From Catenulispora rubra (GTDB taxonomy: Bacteria > Actinomycetota > Actinomycetes > Streptomycetales > Catenulisporaceae), in assembly GCF_015356825.1 (NCBI RefSeq), contig NZ_JAACYW010000108.1, forward strand, positions 1 through 33,552: a DNA stretch of 33,552 nucleotides, given 5' to 3'. Positions 1-8,531 of this stretch are shown here, piece by piece. Under the pieces are notes generated by a model, which saw only the letters and a program-made list of their open reading frames with translations, ran no database searches and had not been told where the DNA came from. Each line of letters opens with the position of its first letter. Positions within the stretch are counted from its first letter, which is position 1. Made by a program: the position numbers and the translations under genes.

Positions 1-519
1 ATCGACGGCGGCACCGTGAGCACCGTCAACGACGGCACGTTCCTGTCCGGGCAGGTCGGCATCGGCGTCGTCGGCTACCAGACCGACGAGTTCGACAACG
101 TCACCGTCACCCCGGGCAGCGGCACGGCCCAGCCTCCGACCGGCCCAGTCACCTCCGGCATCACCGGCAAGTGCCTGGACGACAACACCGGCTCCGCCGT
201 CAACGGCACCAAGGTGCAGATCTGGGACTGCGACGGCAGCGGCGCGCAGCAGTGGACGTACACCGGCGGGATGCTCCAGATCAACGGCAAGTGCCTCGAC
301 ATCACCGGGGCCGGGACCGCCAACGGCACCCTGGCCGAGATCTGGGACTGCAACAACGGCGGCAACCAGCAGTGGGAAGCCGTCGGCAACACGCTGGTCA
401 ATCCCTCGTCCGGCCGCTGCCTCGACGACCCGGCGTCCAACACCGCCAACGGCACGCAACTCGAGATCTGGGACTGCAACGGCGGTCTGAACCAGAAGTG
501 GACGCTGCCTTCGAGCTGA
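1..519 (+). CDS. Secreted glycosidase-like protein, C-terminal part with ricin B-type lectin domain (5' end outside window)
   Basis: The frame is open from base 1 and ends at TGA 517-519, so only the last 172 residues are present. The first ~40 residues, ending in the motif DEFDNVTVTP, look like the final strands of a jelly-roll or laminin-G-like domain, as found at the end of GH59 galactocerebrosidase-like and related actinobacterial enzymes. A linker rich in Pro, Thr and Gly follows. Then comes a complete beta-trefoil of three repeats, each with GKCLD or GRCLD, an IWDC motif and a QQW or QKW ending; these are the QxW signatures of ricin B lectins. The lectin part probably binds a polysaccharide outside the cell. 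The catalytic domain lies upstream and cannot be named, so the GH59-like suggestion is weak. It converges on the regulator gene at 608-1495. Confidence 0.85.
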   Translation: MDGGTVSTVNDGTFLSGQVGIGVVGYQTDEFDNVTVTPGSGTAQPPTGPVTSGITGKCLDDNTGSAVNGTKVQIWDCDGSGAQQWTYTGGMLQINGKCLDITGAGTANGTLAEIWDCNNGGNQQWEAVGNTLVNPSSGRCLDDPASNTANGTQLEIWDCNGGLNQKWTLPSS

Positions 520-555
520 GGCAGGCAGGCCTATGACTCGTGACCCGTGAACCAC

Positions 556-604
556 GGTGCCGCGCGTACTTCCCCATGGTCCCCATGGAGGGACGCGCGG
601 CACC
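556..604. terminator. Bidirectional hairpin between convergent genes
   Basis: A perfect 12-bp GC-rich stem (556-567 with 593-604) lies in the 88-bp gap between two convergent genes. Its 25-base loop can itself fold through two copies of CCATGG (574-579 and 583-588). There is no T-run, which is common for actinobacterial terminators. It can serve both genes. Confidence 0.65.
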
Positions 605-607
605 GCC

Positions 608-1495
608 TCAGGTCGGAAGGCGCCAGCTGATGCCCTGCACGCCGGTCAGCAACGAAGTCCCGATGAGGTGGACCGTGTGGTGGCTGTTGACCTCAAGGGC
701 TGTCGTGGGGCGGATCGGCTTGTACAGATCGCTTTGGACGAAGGCGTGGCACGCCACCGGCAGGGCGGCCCGGTCGAAGACGATCTCCATGATGTACTGC
801 TCGGTGCGGTGACGTACCGCGTGGGCGAGCAAAGAGCTGGGCTCGCCGGTGGGATTGGTCCAGCGGTATTCCAGCAGCCAGGTTTCGTTCGCCTTCAGGC
901 GCTGGCCGAACCGGAGTTCGGCGACCATCACCGGTTCGTGCGCGTGCCACCGAACCTGCCCGACCGTGCAGTTGGCGACGGCTTCGAGGTCGATCCGGTT
1001 CAGGGCCGAGCCCGGGTCGGCGAAGTGCCGCAGAACATAGCGGTCGACGCCGTCGCGCCGGGCTCTCACCACCATCCGTGACGCGATCCGCCAGACCTGC
1101 CCGATCTCGTTGACCCAGGCGCGATCGTGGTGCGACAGCACGTCGACAGTGCGCTCCCGGGCTCCCGGCCACTCGTCGAGCAGTTCGCCCAGTGCTCCGT
1201 GACGCTCGCTGAGCTCAGTGCGTGGAATGAGGTCGGTCAGCGCCTGATGCGGCAGTCCGAGCACCTCCTCCAAAGCCTGGACGGCGGGTACCGAGGCAGG
1301 CCGTGCCTTGCCGTGCTGCCAGTCGCCCAGGGTGGACACCCCGATCGGGTATCCGCGCGCTGCGAGACGTTTGCAGACCACCTGCAGAGTCAGCCTTCGA
1401 TGCCGAATCGCCATGCGGAGCAGGTCGTGGAAGCTCACCAAAGTCTGGTCCGGAATTCCGGACCCGACGCGGACGGTCCCCTGGGGGCTAGGCAT
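608..1495 (-). CDS. HTH (XRE-like) transcriptional regulator with uncharacterised C-terminal domain
   Basis: A 295-residue protein. Residues ~18-75 resemble a phage-repressor-type helix-turn-helix: LLRMAIRHRRLTLQVVCKRL, then a recognition-like stretch around GVSTLGDWQHGKARP, then VPAVQALEEVLGLP. The remaining ~200 residues are rich in predicted beta strands, with aromatic and charged motifs such as VRWHAHEPV and ETWLLEYRW; I do not recognise a named family. No signal peptide or membrane segment is seen, so it should be cytoplasmic. The ATG at 1495 is chosen over an upstream in-frame ATG at 1603 because AGGGA precedes it at ~8 bases and a good promoter lies at 1551-1579. It is divergent from the GH92 gene and could regulate it, but nothing in the sequence proves this. 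Confidence 0.75.
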   Translation of the reverse strand: MPSPQGTVRVGSGIPDQTLVSFHDLLRMAIRHRRLTLQVVCKRLAARGYPIGVSTLGDWQHGKARPASVPAVQALEEVLGLPHQALTDLIPRTELSERHGALGELLDEWPGARERTVDVLSHHDRAWVNEIGQVWRIASRMVVRARRDGVDRYVLRHFADPGSALNRIDLEAVANCTVGQVRWHAHEPVMVAELRFGQRLKANETWLLEYRWTNPTGEPSSLLAHAVRHRTEQYIMEIVFDRAALPVACHAFVQSDLYKPIRPTTALEVNSHHTVHLIGTSLLTGVQGISWRLPT

Positions 1496-1550
1496 AGATC
1501 GATCCCTGGCATGCGTGACTCGATCACACAGGAAGCACGAAATTCGAACA

Positions 1551-1579
1551 ATTATAAGCGTGCGTCCGAACGGGAGCAA
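1551..1579 (-). promoter_or_regulatory. Housekeeping-type promoter of the HTH regulator
   Basis: Read on the minus strand, a TTGCTC -35 box (1574-1579) and a perfect TATAAT -10 box (1551-1556) are separated by exactly 17 bp. Transcription would begin near 1544, leaving a leader of about 50 bases before the ATG at 1495. This is one of the few AT-rich spots in the window. Confidence 0.65.
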
Positions 1580-1789
1580 ACGCAACCGCACCAGGGGCGT
1601 CAAGAGTCTCTGGGCTTGGCCTTCCGGCGCTACGCCGGCCGGAGCGGGAAGTGTAGACAGTCACGCGGCGACCGTCCATATCCCTTAAGGCTCCGGATAT
1701 TCGGATATTGCGACAGCCTCCAGGCCGTCACAGGATGCCAACCAGCCTGTGAACGCCCGCCGATCCACCCCGCCCATGGAGGTCTGCCC

Positions 1790-4700
1790 ATGTCACGTCG
1801 ATTGGTCCGCTACAGATTTCGCAGGCGCGCTCGCCATGCCCTGGGCACGTGCCTGAGCCTGGCGCTCACCGTCACGGCCGCGGTCGCGGGGACGCAGGCG
1901 GTGAGCCAGGCGTACGCGGCGGTCGCCGACCCGGCCAGTGCTGTCAATACCCTGATAGGTTCGCAGAACCACGGCGAGACCGTGCCGGGCGCGGCGACGC
2001 CCTTCGGGATGGTGCAGTGGAGCCCGGAGAACACGGCCGGGGACCAGACCCGAGAAGTGGAGCCGGGCGGGTACGGCTACGACTTCCCGAAGATCCGCGG
2101 CTTCAGCCTCACCCATCTGTCCGGCACCGGGTGCGCGGGTGCCTCGGGCGACATACCGTTTCTGCCGATCACCTCTTCGGTGTCCACGTCTCCCAGCTCT
2201 GACACCTCCGACTCCACCTATGCCAGCACCTTTTCGCATGCGAACGAGACCGCCACCGCCGGCTACTACAAGGTCGGGCTGGATTCGGGCGTCACGGTCG
2301 AGCTGAGCGCGACCATGCACACCGGAGCGGGCCGGATCACGTACCCGTCCGGCGGCCCGGCCTCGCTGCTGGTGCGCACGTCCAACTCGGAAGTGGGCAG
2401 CACCGCGGCGACCACCACCATCGACACCGCGGCACGCACCATCAGCGGATCGGTGACCAGCGGGAACTTCTGCGGCTACATCAACCCGATCGACCGGCGC
2501 AGCTACTACACGCTGTACTTCGTCGCAGCCTTCGACCACCCGATGACCTCCACGGGGACGTGGAACAACGGCACCGTCACCGCCGGCTCGACAAGTGCCT
2601 CCGGCGGCACCGGCTTGGATTCCAACGGCTTTCCGGCGGCCGGGAACGGCTCCGGAGGCTATGTCAGCTTCGGCACCTCCGCGGGCGGCACCGTCGGCGT
2701 GCGGGTCGGCATCTCCTACGTCAGCCAGGCCAACGCCCAGGCCAACCTGAACGCCGAGAACCCCGCCGGGACCAGCTTCGACACCGTGCGGCAGAAGGCC
2801 CACGACGCGTGGAACACCGCACTGAATCGGATGAGCGTCAGCGGCGGCACCAGCGCCCAACAGGCCACGTTCTACACCGCGCTGTACCACTCCCTGTTGC
2901 ATCCCAACGTGTTCAGCGACGTCAACGGCCAATACGTGGGCATGGACGAACAGGTGCACGCGGTCTCCGGGGCGCAGAAGGCGCAGTACGCCAACTTCTC
3001 CGGCTGGGACGTCTACCGGGACCAGGTGCAACTCGTCACGTTGCTGGAACCGGACGTCGGCGCCGACATGGCCCAGTCGTTGTACAACCAGGCCAGCCAG
3101 AACAACGGTGTGTGGGACCGCTGGACACACAACCAGGGCGGCACCCATGTGATGACCGGCGACCCCGGCCACGCCGCGGTCTCGAGCATCTACGCCTTCG
3201 GAGGTACGACCTTCGACGCCGCCGGCGCCCTCGCGTCGATGGAGCACGCCGCCACGACGGTCACGTCCGACGACCTGAGTTCGGCCGGCTGGAACGTGAT
3301 GGTCGTGGGCGAACGACCCTCTCTCGACAAGTACCTCTCGCTCGGTTACGTGCCCGCTGACAGCAACGCCTGGGGCGGGGCAGGGGAAACGCTGGAAGAC
3401 GGAGCCGCCGACTTCGGCATATCCACCCTCGCCGGCCGGCTCGGCGACACCTCGACGGCGGCCACGTTCCTCAACCGGGCGCAGGGCTGGAAGAAGGTCT
3501 ACAACTCGGCCAACGGCGGCTACATCCAGCAGCGCAACTCCGACGGCAGTTGGCCCTCGTTCAGCCCGGACACTGAGGACGGCTTCGCCGAGGGCAGCGC
3601 GGCGCAATACACGTGGATGGTCCCTTACAACGTCAACGGGTTGTTCACCGCGATGGGCGGCAACGCCACGGCGGCATCCCGGCTGGACCAGTACTTCCAC
3701 AACGCGGATGGCACCTGGGCCCTGACGGGTGGCAACGGCACCACATCGGACCTGAGCAACGAGCCGTCGATCGGCGACCCGTGGCTGTACGACTTCGCCG
3801 GGCGGCCGTACCAGACCCAGAACACCGTGCGGCAGGTGGTCAACACCCTGTGGAACGACACCCCCGCCGGCATCCCGGGGCAGGACGACCTCGGCGCCAT
3901 GTCGTCCTGGTACGTGTGGGCCGCGGCGGGCCTGTACCCCTTGGCTCCGGGCCGCTCCGACCTGCTGCTCGGCTCACCGCTGTTCACCCAGGTCGTCGTC
4001 CACCGCAGCAACGGCGTGACGATCACGGTCAACGCCCCCGCGGCGGCGGCCGGCACTCCGTACATCCAGAGCCTCAAGGTCAACGGCGCGCCGTCGACCA
4101 AGCCCTGGTTGCCGGAGTCGTTCGTCGCCAGCGGCGGCACCCTCGACGAAACCCTCGGCACCAGCGCCAACGCCGCGTGGGGCTCGGCTGCGTCCGACGC
4201 CCCGCCGTCCTTCGACACCGGTTCTGCTCCAAGCAACGACTTCTCGCTGGCGGTGAGTCCGTCGTCGGGTTCGGTGGCGCCTGGTTCTTCGGCTACTGCG
4301 ACGGTGAACACCGCCGTGGTGTCGGGATCGGCGCAGTCGGTGTCGCTGAGCGCCAGCGGACTTCCCAGCGGTGCGACGGCCTCGTTCAGCCCGTCATCGG
4401 TGACCGCCGGCGGATCCAGCGCATTGACGATCTCCACGTCGCCGTCGACTCCGGCCGGCACCTACGCGCTCTCGATCACCGGATCGGCCGCGTCGGCGAC
4501 ACACTCAGTGGCCTACACGTTGACGGTCACCGGTTCCGGCGGCGGGATCTCGAACGGTGCGCACACGCTGATCGCCTCGGGCAAGGCACTGGACGATCCG
4601 AACCACTCCACGACCGCGGGTACGCAGCTGATCACATGGGCCCCGACCGGCGGCAGCAACCAGAGTTGGGTGTTCACGCAGCAGTCCAACGGTTCGTATC

Positions 4701-4960
4701 AGATCGTGAACAGCGAATCGAACCTGTGCATCGACGTCTCGGGAGGCTCAACGTCCCCAGGTGCACAGGTGATCCAGTGGACCTGCCACGGCGGCGCCAA
4801 CCAGAGCTGGGTCGTCACACCGCTCGCAGGCGGTGGCGGGTACACCATCGCCTCGCAGAACGGCGGACTGCTGCTGACCACCGCCTCAACCTCGGACGGA
4901 TCGCTGGTGACACAACAGGCCAACACCGGCTCAGCCCTCCAACACTGGGCCATCAGCTAA
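1790..4960 (+). CDS. Secreted GH92 alpha-mannosidase with Ig-like region and ricin B lectin domain
   Basis: A 1056-residue exported exo-alpha-mannosidase of family GH92, calcium-dependent enzymes that mostly act on alpha-1,2, -1,3 or -1,4 mannosyl ends. ATG 1790 follows GGAGG (1778-1782) by 7 bases. An Arg-rich n-region and hydrophobic core with cleavage near AYA-A (about residue 43) give a Sec signal. GH92 hallmarks are HLSGTGC (~109-115), WDVYRD, DGAADFGIS (~537-545), NEPSIGDPWLYDFAG and QDDLGAMSSWYVW (~699-711), which include the acidic catalytic and metal-site region. From ~814 to 915 there is a Ser/Gly/Thr-rich Ig-like region, then a ricin-type domain with SNQSW, ANQSW and LQHW. It fits digestion of fungal or yeast mannan, alongside the GH76 gene at 27281. 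The frame stays open upstream to 1127, but that part overlaps the opposite-strand regulator and lacks a start signal. Confidence 0.93.
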   Translation: MSRRLVRYRFRRRARHALGTCLSLALTVTAAVAGTQAVSQAYAAVADPASAVNTLIGSQNHGETVPGAATPFGMVQWSPENTAGDQTREVEPGGYGYDFPKIRGFSLTHLSGTGCAGASGDIPFLPITSSVSTSPSSDTSDSTYASTFSHANETATAGYYKVGLDSGVTVELSATMHTGAGRITYPSGGPASLLVRTSNSEVGSTAATTTIDTAARTISGSVTSGNFCGYINPIDRRSYYTLYFVAAFDHPMTSTGTWNNGTVTAGSTSASGGTGLDSNGFPAAGNGSGGYVSFGTSAGGTVGVRVGISYVSQANAQANLNAENPAGTSFDTVRQKAHDAWNTALNRMSVSGGTSAQQATFYTALYHSLLHPNVFSDVNGQYVGMDEQVHAVSGAQKAQYANFSGWDVYRDQVQLVTLLEPDVGADMAQSLYNQASQNNGVWDRWTHNQGGTHVMTGDPGHAAVSSIYAFGGTTFDAAGALASMEHAATTVTSDDLSSAGWNVMVVGERPSLDKYLSLGYVPADSNAWGGAGETLEDGAADFGISTLAGRLGDTSTAATFLNRAQGWKKVYNSANGGYIQQRNSDGSWPSFSPDTEDGFAEGSAAQYTWMVPYNVNGLFTAMGGNATAASRLDQYFHNADGTWALTGGNGTTSDLSNEPSIGDPWLYDFAGRPYQTQNTVRQVVNTLWNDTPAGIPGQDDLGAMSSWYVWAAAGLYPLAPGRSDLLLGSPLFTQVVVHRSNGVTITVNAPAAAAGTPYIQSLKVNGAPSTKPWLPESFVASGGTLDETLGTSANAAWGSAASDAPPSFDTGSAPSNDFSLAVSPSSGSVAPGSSATATVNTAVVSGSAQSVSLSASGLPSGATASFSPSSVTAGGSSALTISTSPSTPAGTYALSITGSAASATHSVAYTLTVTGSGGGISNGAHTLIASGKALDDPNHSTTAGTQLITWAPTGGSNQSWVFTQQSNGSYQIVNSESNLCIDVSGGSTSPGAQVIQWTCHGGANQSWVVTPLAGGGGYTIASQNGGLLLTTASTSDGSLVTQQANTGSALQHWAIS

Positions 4961-4971
4961 GAACACAGCCA
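4950..4971. repeat. 22-bp direct repeat, copy 1 (spans GH92 stop codon)
   Basis: These 22 bases cover the last codons and stop of the GH92 gene plus 11 bases downstream. They recur exactly at 8532-8553, 3.6 kb away. Both copies are followed by a GGGCGGCCGG-type stem, so the shared block probably included the terminator. Confidence 0.8.
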
Positions 4972-4978
4972 ACTAGCA

Positions 4979-5009
4979 GGGCGGCCGGCTCGACCGAGGC
5001 CGGCTGCCC
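4979..5009. terminator. Bidirectional hairpin after the GH92 gene
   Basis: Bases 4979-4990 pair with 4998-5009 as a ~12-bp stem with G-T pairs at 4983/5005 and the inner end. It sits between convergent genes (GH92 stop at 4960, acyltransferase stop at 5031) and has no T-tract. Confidence 0.6.
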
Positions 5010-5030
5010 GCTACTTGGGCGTAAAGATCA

Positions 5031-6305
5031 CTACTTCAGTTTCCAGCGTTTGAGCTTCATCGCCTGCTTCTCGACCAGGAACCACGAGGGCACGGCGAGT
5101 GCGAGCGTCCCCACGAGGGAGGCCATCAGGTACGCGAGTTGCCCGTGACGGTTGAACGCCATGACAGCGAGCGCCTGTTCCACGACGAATCCATAAATGT
5201 AGATGCCATAAGAGAAATCATTGTCGTGCCAGAGCACGGGGAACGGCCTGGGCAGCTTCAGCGCTAGCCAGAACAGGAGGTAGGCGAACGCCGGGATGCC
5301 GACGACGTAGAACGCTCCGACCCACATCGTGCCGACGAAAAGCGCGGCCGCCGCTGCGGCAAGGACGCGATTGACGGGGACTCGGTCGGCATAGAGCTGG
5401 AGTAGCATTCCCAAGGTGAAGGCGAACCCCAGATATGCGAACTGGGTGCTTTGCAGCGGACCCATGTAGCCCTGGACCACCGGGAGGCCTATGGTGAACC
5501 CACCGTCCAGGTCCTGCGGTGCGCGCCAGCTCGCGGCCACGTCCAGATCGTCGAGCAGATAGATCCACAGCCCTACGGCGATGAACAGGATGAGCCGGCG
5601 CGACGATTTCAGCACCTTGGTGACGGCCAGTACGCCGACGATGAAATAGCAGGCGATCTCATAAGGGAGCGACCAAAGCGCCCCGTCGAAGCCGATGTCG
5701 AAAGCATGATGCCACTTGCGCGCCGTGGCGATGACGTTGGAGATGTCGAACTGCCCGAGGCCGGTCCACCAGTTGGCCTTCATATAGGAGAAGGGGCCGT
5801 TGCCGGCGTGCCAGAACCCTGCGGTCGTGTGCATCTGATGGTAGTAGAGCAAAGGAGCCACCACGCACGCGGTGAAGATAAGGCATACCCACAGGCCGGG
5901 GGCGATACGCAGCGCACGGGCCCAGGTGTAGCGACCGATACTTTGGTGCATCGCGCTACGGCTGATCAGGAATCCGGACAGGATGAAGAACCCGAAGACG
6001 GCCAGTCGACCGAGGTTGATCTGACCGCCGGTGCTGATATCGCCGGGGTCCGGCTTCCCGTATCCCAGCGGGCTCGAGTGGGAGACCACGACGGCGACCG
6101 CCATGAGCAGGCGCAGGAGCCCGATGGCGTTCTTCTGGCTGGAGAACCCCTCTGCGAGCGTCTCGCCGGAGAAGGCCCATCGGGGGCATCGCCGGCGGTG
6201 GCGAGTGGTTTTCTCCTGCGAGGAGGCTCCGGCCTCAGCGGGTGCGGCGGCGTGCGAAGCGGTCGAAGCGGTCGGTACGGATATGCGGCTGGGCCGTGAT
6301 TCCAC
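5031..6305 (-). CDS. Membrane acyltransferase family 3 (OafA/YrhL-like)
   Basis: A multi-spanning integral membrane protein of about 424 residues in the acyltransferase-3 family, which transfers acetyl or other acyl groups onto cell-surface sugars, lipids or antibiotics. The first membrane segment carries the family's histidine (AVVVSHSSPLG). The FGFFILSGFLISRSA motif and the repeated hydrophobic segments to the C-terminus, ending in a basic tail, are typical. An N-terminal cytoplasmic stretch of ~60 residues rich in Ser, Ala and Arg precedes the first helix. The start is uncertain: GTG 6305 has AAAGG seven bases upstream and is preferred, but ATG 6347, ATG 6386 and GTG 6470 are in frame. The acyl acceptor cannot be told from sequence. 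It is convergent with GH92. Confidence 0.85.
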   Translation of the reverse strand: MESRPSRISVPTASTASHAAAPAEAGASSQEKTTRHRRRCPRWAFSGETLAEGFSSQKNAIGLLRLLMAVAVVVSHSSPLGYGKPDPGDISTGGQINLGRLAVFGFFILSGFLISRSAMHQSIGRYTWARALRIAPGLWVCLIFTACVVAPLLYYHQMHTTAGFWHAGNGPFSYMKANWWTGLGQFDISNVIATARKWHHAFDIGFDGALWSLPYEIACYFIVGVLAVTKVLKSSRRLILFIAVGLWIYLLDDLDVAASWRAPQDLDGGFTIGLPVVQGYMGPLQSTQFAYLGFAFTLGMLLQLYADRVPVNRVLAAAAAALFVGTMWVGAFYVVGIPAFAYLLFWLALKLPRPFPVLWHDNDFSYGIYIYGFVVEQALAVMAFNRHGQLAYLMASLVGTLALAVPSWFLVEKQAMKLKRWKLK

Positions 6306-6511
6306 TGGAAGACCTTTCGCGTCGGGGCCGCTGAGCGGTAGCGGCATGACGCAATATGCGAGGTATACGAAGTATGCGAATGTCATCGGGGCATGCGAGG
6401 TCGCCCGGACGGCCTGTCGGCGGCCCGCTGACCTTGCAGCTGTAGAGCCTTGGAAGCTCACCTCGGGCACTGCCGCGACCCGACGGTGGTCACTTCCCGG
6501 AAGTCATCGCA

Positions 6512-6543
6512 GTCCGGTGCGGCGCTGTGACGCCGCACCGGAC
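6512..6543 (-). terminator. Terminator of the sigma-factor operon
   Basis: A perfect 13-bp stem (6512-6524 with 6531-6543) and six-base loop begins 26 bases past the stop of the gene ending at 6569. It also separates that operon from the upstream side of the acyltransferase gene. Confidence 0.65.
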
Positions 6544-6571
6544 TCGCGGCGCTACCGGACTCGCGGCGTTA
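6538..6571. repeat. 17-bp tandem duplication at a stop codon
   Basis: Two 17-bp units (6538-6554 and 6555-6571) differ at one base. The right unit contains the TAA stop of the gene at 6569-7750. The left unit carries the matching TAG triplet just downstream and overlaps the terminator stem. Confidence 0.7.
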
Positions 6572-7750
6572 TTTGACGGCGAAGAACGTGTCTGTGCGAG
6601 TCTCACCGCCAGGTGGCAGGCCGGCAGATGTATCAGCGGCATTGAATCCGCCGACCACGTGCGCGGCGATCCCGAGATCGCCTGTCGCGCCAGTCGGCGT
6701 ATTGCTGGCGAGGGTGATTCGCAACCGGACGGTAGTGGTCGCTCCGGGTGCCAGTGGCTGGATGTTCAGGAAGACTGAACCGTCCTGGTCGAACGACACG
6801 GTCGACCAGCCGGTGCCGTCGTAGACCTGTACCTGAACAGCCCTTGAGATCGGCGAGGAGGTGACGACATCGGTGGTCCAGAAGGCGATCGGCGGATACT
6901 TTATGGGCGTGTCGTTGGTGAGGGTGACGTCGAATTCCCCGGTCGTGCCCGGCGTCAGTGTCTTGGGTCCGGAGACGGTCATGGGCAGGAACTTCACGGC
7001 GATCTTGTCGGTCTGGGCTTGCGCCAGTGTCAACGAGCCGGCGGTCAGCTTGACCCCGAGGGTGAAGAACGACCCTTCGGGGTCGATGAGCAACTGTTCG
7101 GTGCTCGTGCCGCTGGGCAGATCGAGGGTGTAGTGCGCCACCCGGACGTCCTCGCCGTGCGGGTCCACGCCGTTGTTGAGGAACGTGACAGCCACGTTCG
7201 TCCAGATGCCGGTGACCGGGTCGTGCCGCAGGATCAGGTCCAACGGCCACGGACCCGTGGTGTTCGCCACCTCGCTCTTCGGCCGGGTGAGGGTCAGGGT
7301 GACGGTGACTCCGGAGACAGCCGGTCCGTGGTCGTCGACGGTGAACGTCACAGGGTTCAGGACGCCGGCGGCGTACTGGACCGGCGGGTGCAGCGCCAGA
7401 TCGACAGGTCCGGCCCCACTCTGAGTGGTGGTGCCGGCATTCGTCGGAACCGGGGCAACCGCAGGTGCCTGCTGATCCGGCGAGACCGTTGCCGACCCGG
7501 TCGTCAGGCCGGTCGAGATGTTCGGTGATGGTATAGGCGCTGTGACACGCTGGCTGCCGCCGTTCGTCGCGGCGACCGATGTGATACCGACGCCCGCGAC
7601 CAGGGCCATGGCCACGCCGACCGTTCCCGCGACCCTCCGACGGTGGAAGCGCTCACCTCGGGTCCGCACCGAAGCGGCCGATGGCGGCACTGTCCGCTCG
7701 GTGAACCGGGCTACGTTCTCCCGCAGTTCGGCCTCGAAATCCTCATGCAT
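6569..7750 (-). CDS. One-pass membrane protein with beta-rich ectodomain, partner of the SigE-type sigma factor
   Basis: A 393-residue protein with no family I can name. Residues 1-~40 are charged and cytoplasmic (HEDFEAELRENVARFTERTV), followed by a basic RFHRRR and one membrane segment at ~41-62. A Ser/Thr/Pro/Gln-rich stalk runs to ~115, and then ~275 residues form at least two Ig-like beta domains (conserved-looking VTFTVDDHGPAVSGVTVTLTL, TGEFDVTLTND, PGATTTVRLRITL). ATG 7750 has GGGAGGTG eight bases upstream and overlaps the sigma gene's stop by eight bases, so the two are translationally coupled. By position it is a candidate sensor or anti-sigma component. The cytoplasmic part shows no zinc-binding HxxxCxxC motif, so a classic ZAS anti-sigma factor is unlikely. 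Confidence 0.8.
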   Translation of the reverse strand: MHEDFEAELRENVARFTERTVPPSAASVRTRGERFHRRRVAGTVGVAMALVAGVGITSVAATNGGSQRVTAPIPSPNISTGLTTGSATVSPDQQAPAVAPVPTNAGTTTQSGAGPVDLALHPPVQYAAGVLNPVTFTVDDHGPAVSGVTVTLTLTRPKSEVANTTGPWPLDLILRHDPVTGIWTNVAVTFLNNGVDPHGEDVRVAHYTLDLPSGTSTEQLLIDPEGSFFTLGVKLTAGSLTLAQAQTDKIAVKFLPMTVSGPKTLTPGTTGEFDVTLTNDTPIKYPPIAFWTTDVVTSSPISRAVQVQVYDGTGWSTVSFDQDGSVFLNIQPLAPGATTTVRLRITLASNTPTGATGDLGIAAHVVGGFNAADTSAGLPPGGETRTDTFFAVK

Positions 7751-8264
7751 GGCCGGGCACCTCCCTCTGGTCGGATCCGAAGTCGTTCCCGCGGTCGGAC
7801 AGATGAGGGGACAGTGCCTGACGGCCCCGTGAAAGGCGGGCCTTCACGGTCCCGACCGCGACGCCGGTCTCGGCGGCGATCTCCTCCAGCGACTGACCCA
7901 CCAGATGGTGCAGAACGATCGCCTGCCGCTGGACAGCCGGAATTCGGCGCAGCGCCGCGATGATCGCCACGTTGTCCACGCTGGCTTCGGGCTCCTGCTC
8001 CGGCGGACCGTGCCGGCGATGCGCGCGAGCCCGACCGACTGCTCTGCGCCAGGCACTGACTCCGGCACGGAACGCCACAACGCGCACCCAGGCCTCGGGA
8101 TCCGGGTGCGTGGAGACTCTGTCCCAGTGCTGCCAGGCCTTGGCGAAGGCATCCTGAGTCAAATCCTCCGCGTCCGCCCTACTGCCCGTCATCGCATAGA
8201 CATGGCCCGTGACGCGGCGAACGCTTGCTGCGTAGAAGGCGTCGAAGTCTGTCGTGTCGCGCAT
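7743..8264 (-). CDS. SigE-family ECF RNA polymerase sigma factor
   Basis: A 173-residue group-4 sigma factor that would direct RNA polymerase to its own promoter set. Region 2 spans ~5-75: FDAFYAASVRRVTGHVYAMTG, then the helix SRADAEDLTQDAFAKAW and the WDRV...PEAWVR stretch. Region 4 spans ~105-155 and ends in the HTH SLEEIAAETGVAVGTVKARL with SRGRQAL. Its length and order match the actinobacterial SigE-like ECF family. ATG 8264 follows a GGGGGG run at ~4-9 bases; the upstream in-frame extension to 8510 reads as non-coding. It is co-transcribed with the membrane protein at 6569-7750, which probably controls it. No target promoter can be assigned. Confidence 0.9.
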   Translation of the reverse strand: MRDTTDFDAFYAASVRRVTGHVYAMTGSRADAEDLTQDAFAKAWQHWDRVSTHPDPEAWVRVVAFRAGVSAWRRAVGRARAHRRHGPPEQEPEASVDNVAIIAALRRIPAVQRQAIVLHHLVGQSLEEIAAETGVAVGTVKARLSRGRQALSPHLSDRGNDFGSDQREVPGHA

Positions 8265-8332
8265 GACCCCCCTGTCGGTCTGTCGCTCTGTGCTCTGGTC
8301 GGCAGTCGCCAGTGCACGACCTCGATGCTTAA

Positions 8333-8530
8333 TTACGCTCGGGTCGGGCCGCAGGTTGCGAAGATCTTTTCGGCGCCGAACGCCATCTTTTCGGCCGCGA
8401 GGGCGATGAGTGCCTCGGGACCGGTGAAGCCGTGGGCGGCGCATACGGTCCCACCTGGATCCGCACTCGCGCCTGGAGGTCCGGTTCAGGCTCCAGTGCC
8501 GCCACGACAAGGCCGCACCTCCGCCACCGG
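8333..8530 (-). pseudogene. Decayed gene fragment in two frames, family unknown
   Basis: Two minus-strand segments have coding-like codon use but lie in different frames. An upstream one (~8530-8445) reads VVAALEPEPDLQARVRIQVG. A downstream one reads AAHGFTGPEALIALAAEK and FGAEKIFATCGPTRA and ends at TAA 8333-8335. Joining them needs a small indel near 8440-8446. The downstream frame is closed by a TGA at 8486-8488 and has no start codon before its internal Met. The fragment's left-over 5' edge touches the 22-bp repeat at 8532-8553, so it looks like a rearrangement remnant. It could also be chance codon structure in GC-rich DNA. Confidence 0.35.
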
Positions 8531-8531
8531 A

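Noticed and set aside
1127..1789. In-frame upstream extension of the GH92 gene
   Set aside because: It overlaps the opposite-strand HTH gene and its promoter, lacks a ribosome site, and would bury the clear signal peptide at 1790.
1793..3700. 635-codon open frame antisense to GH92
   Set aside because: A GC-bias shadow: the plus strand holds a full, motif-rich enzyme. The antisense product is low-complexity Val/Gly/Arg with no start signal.
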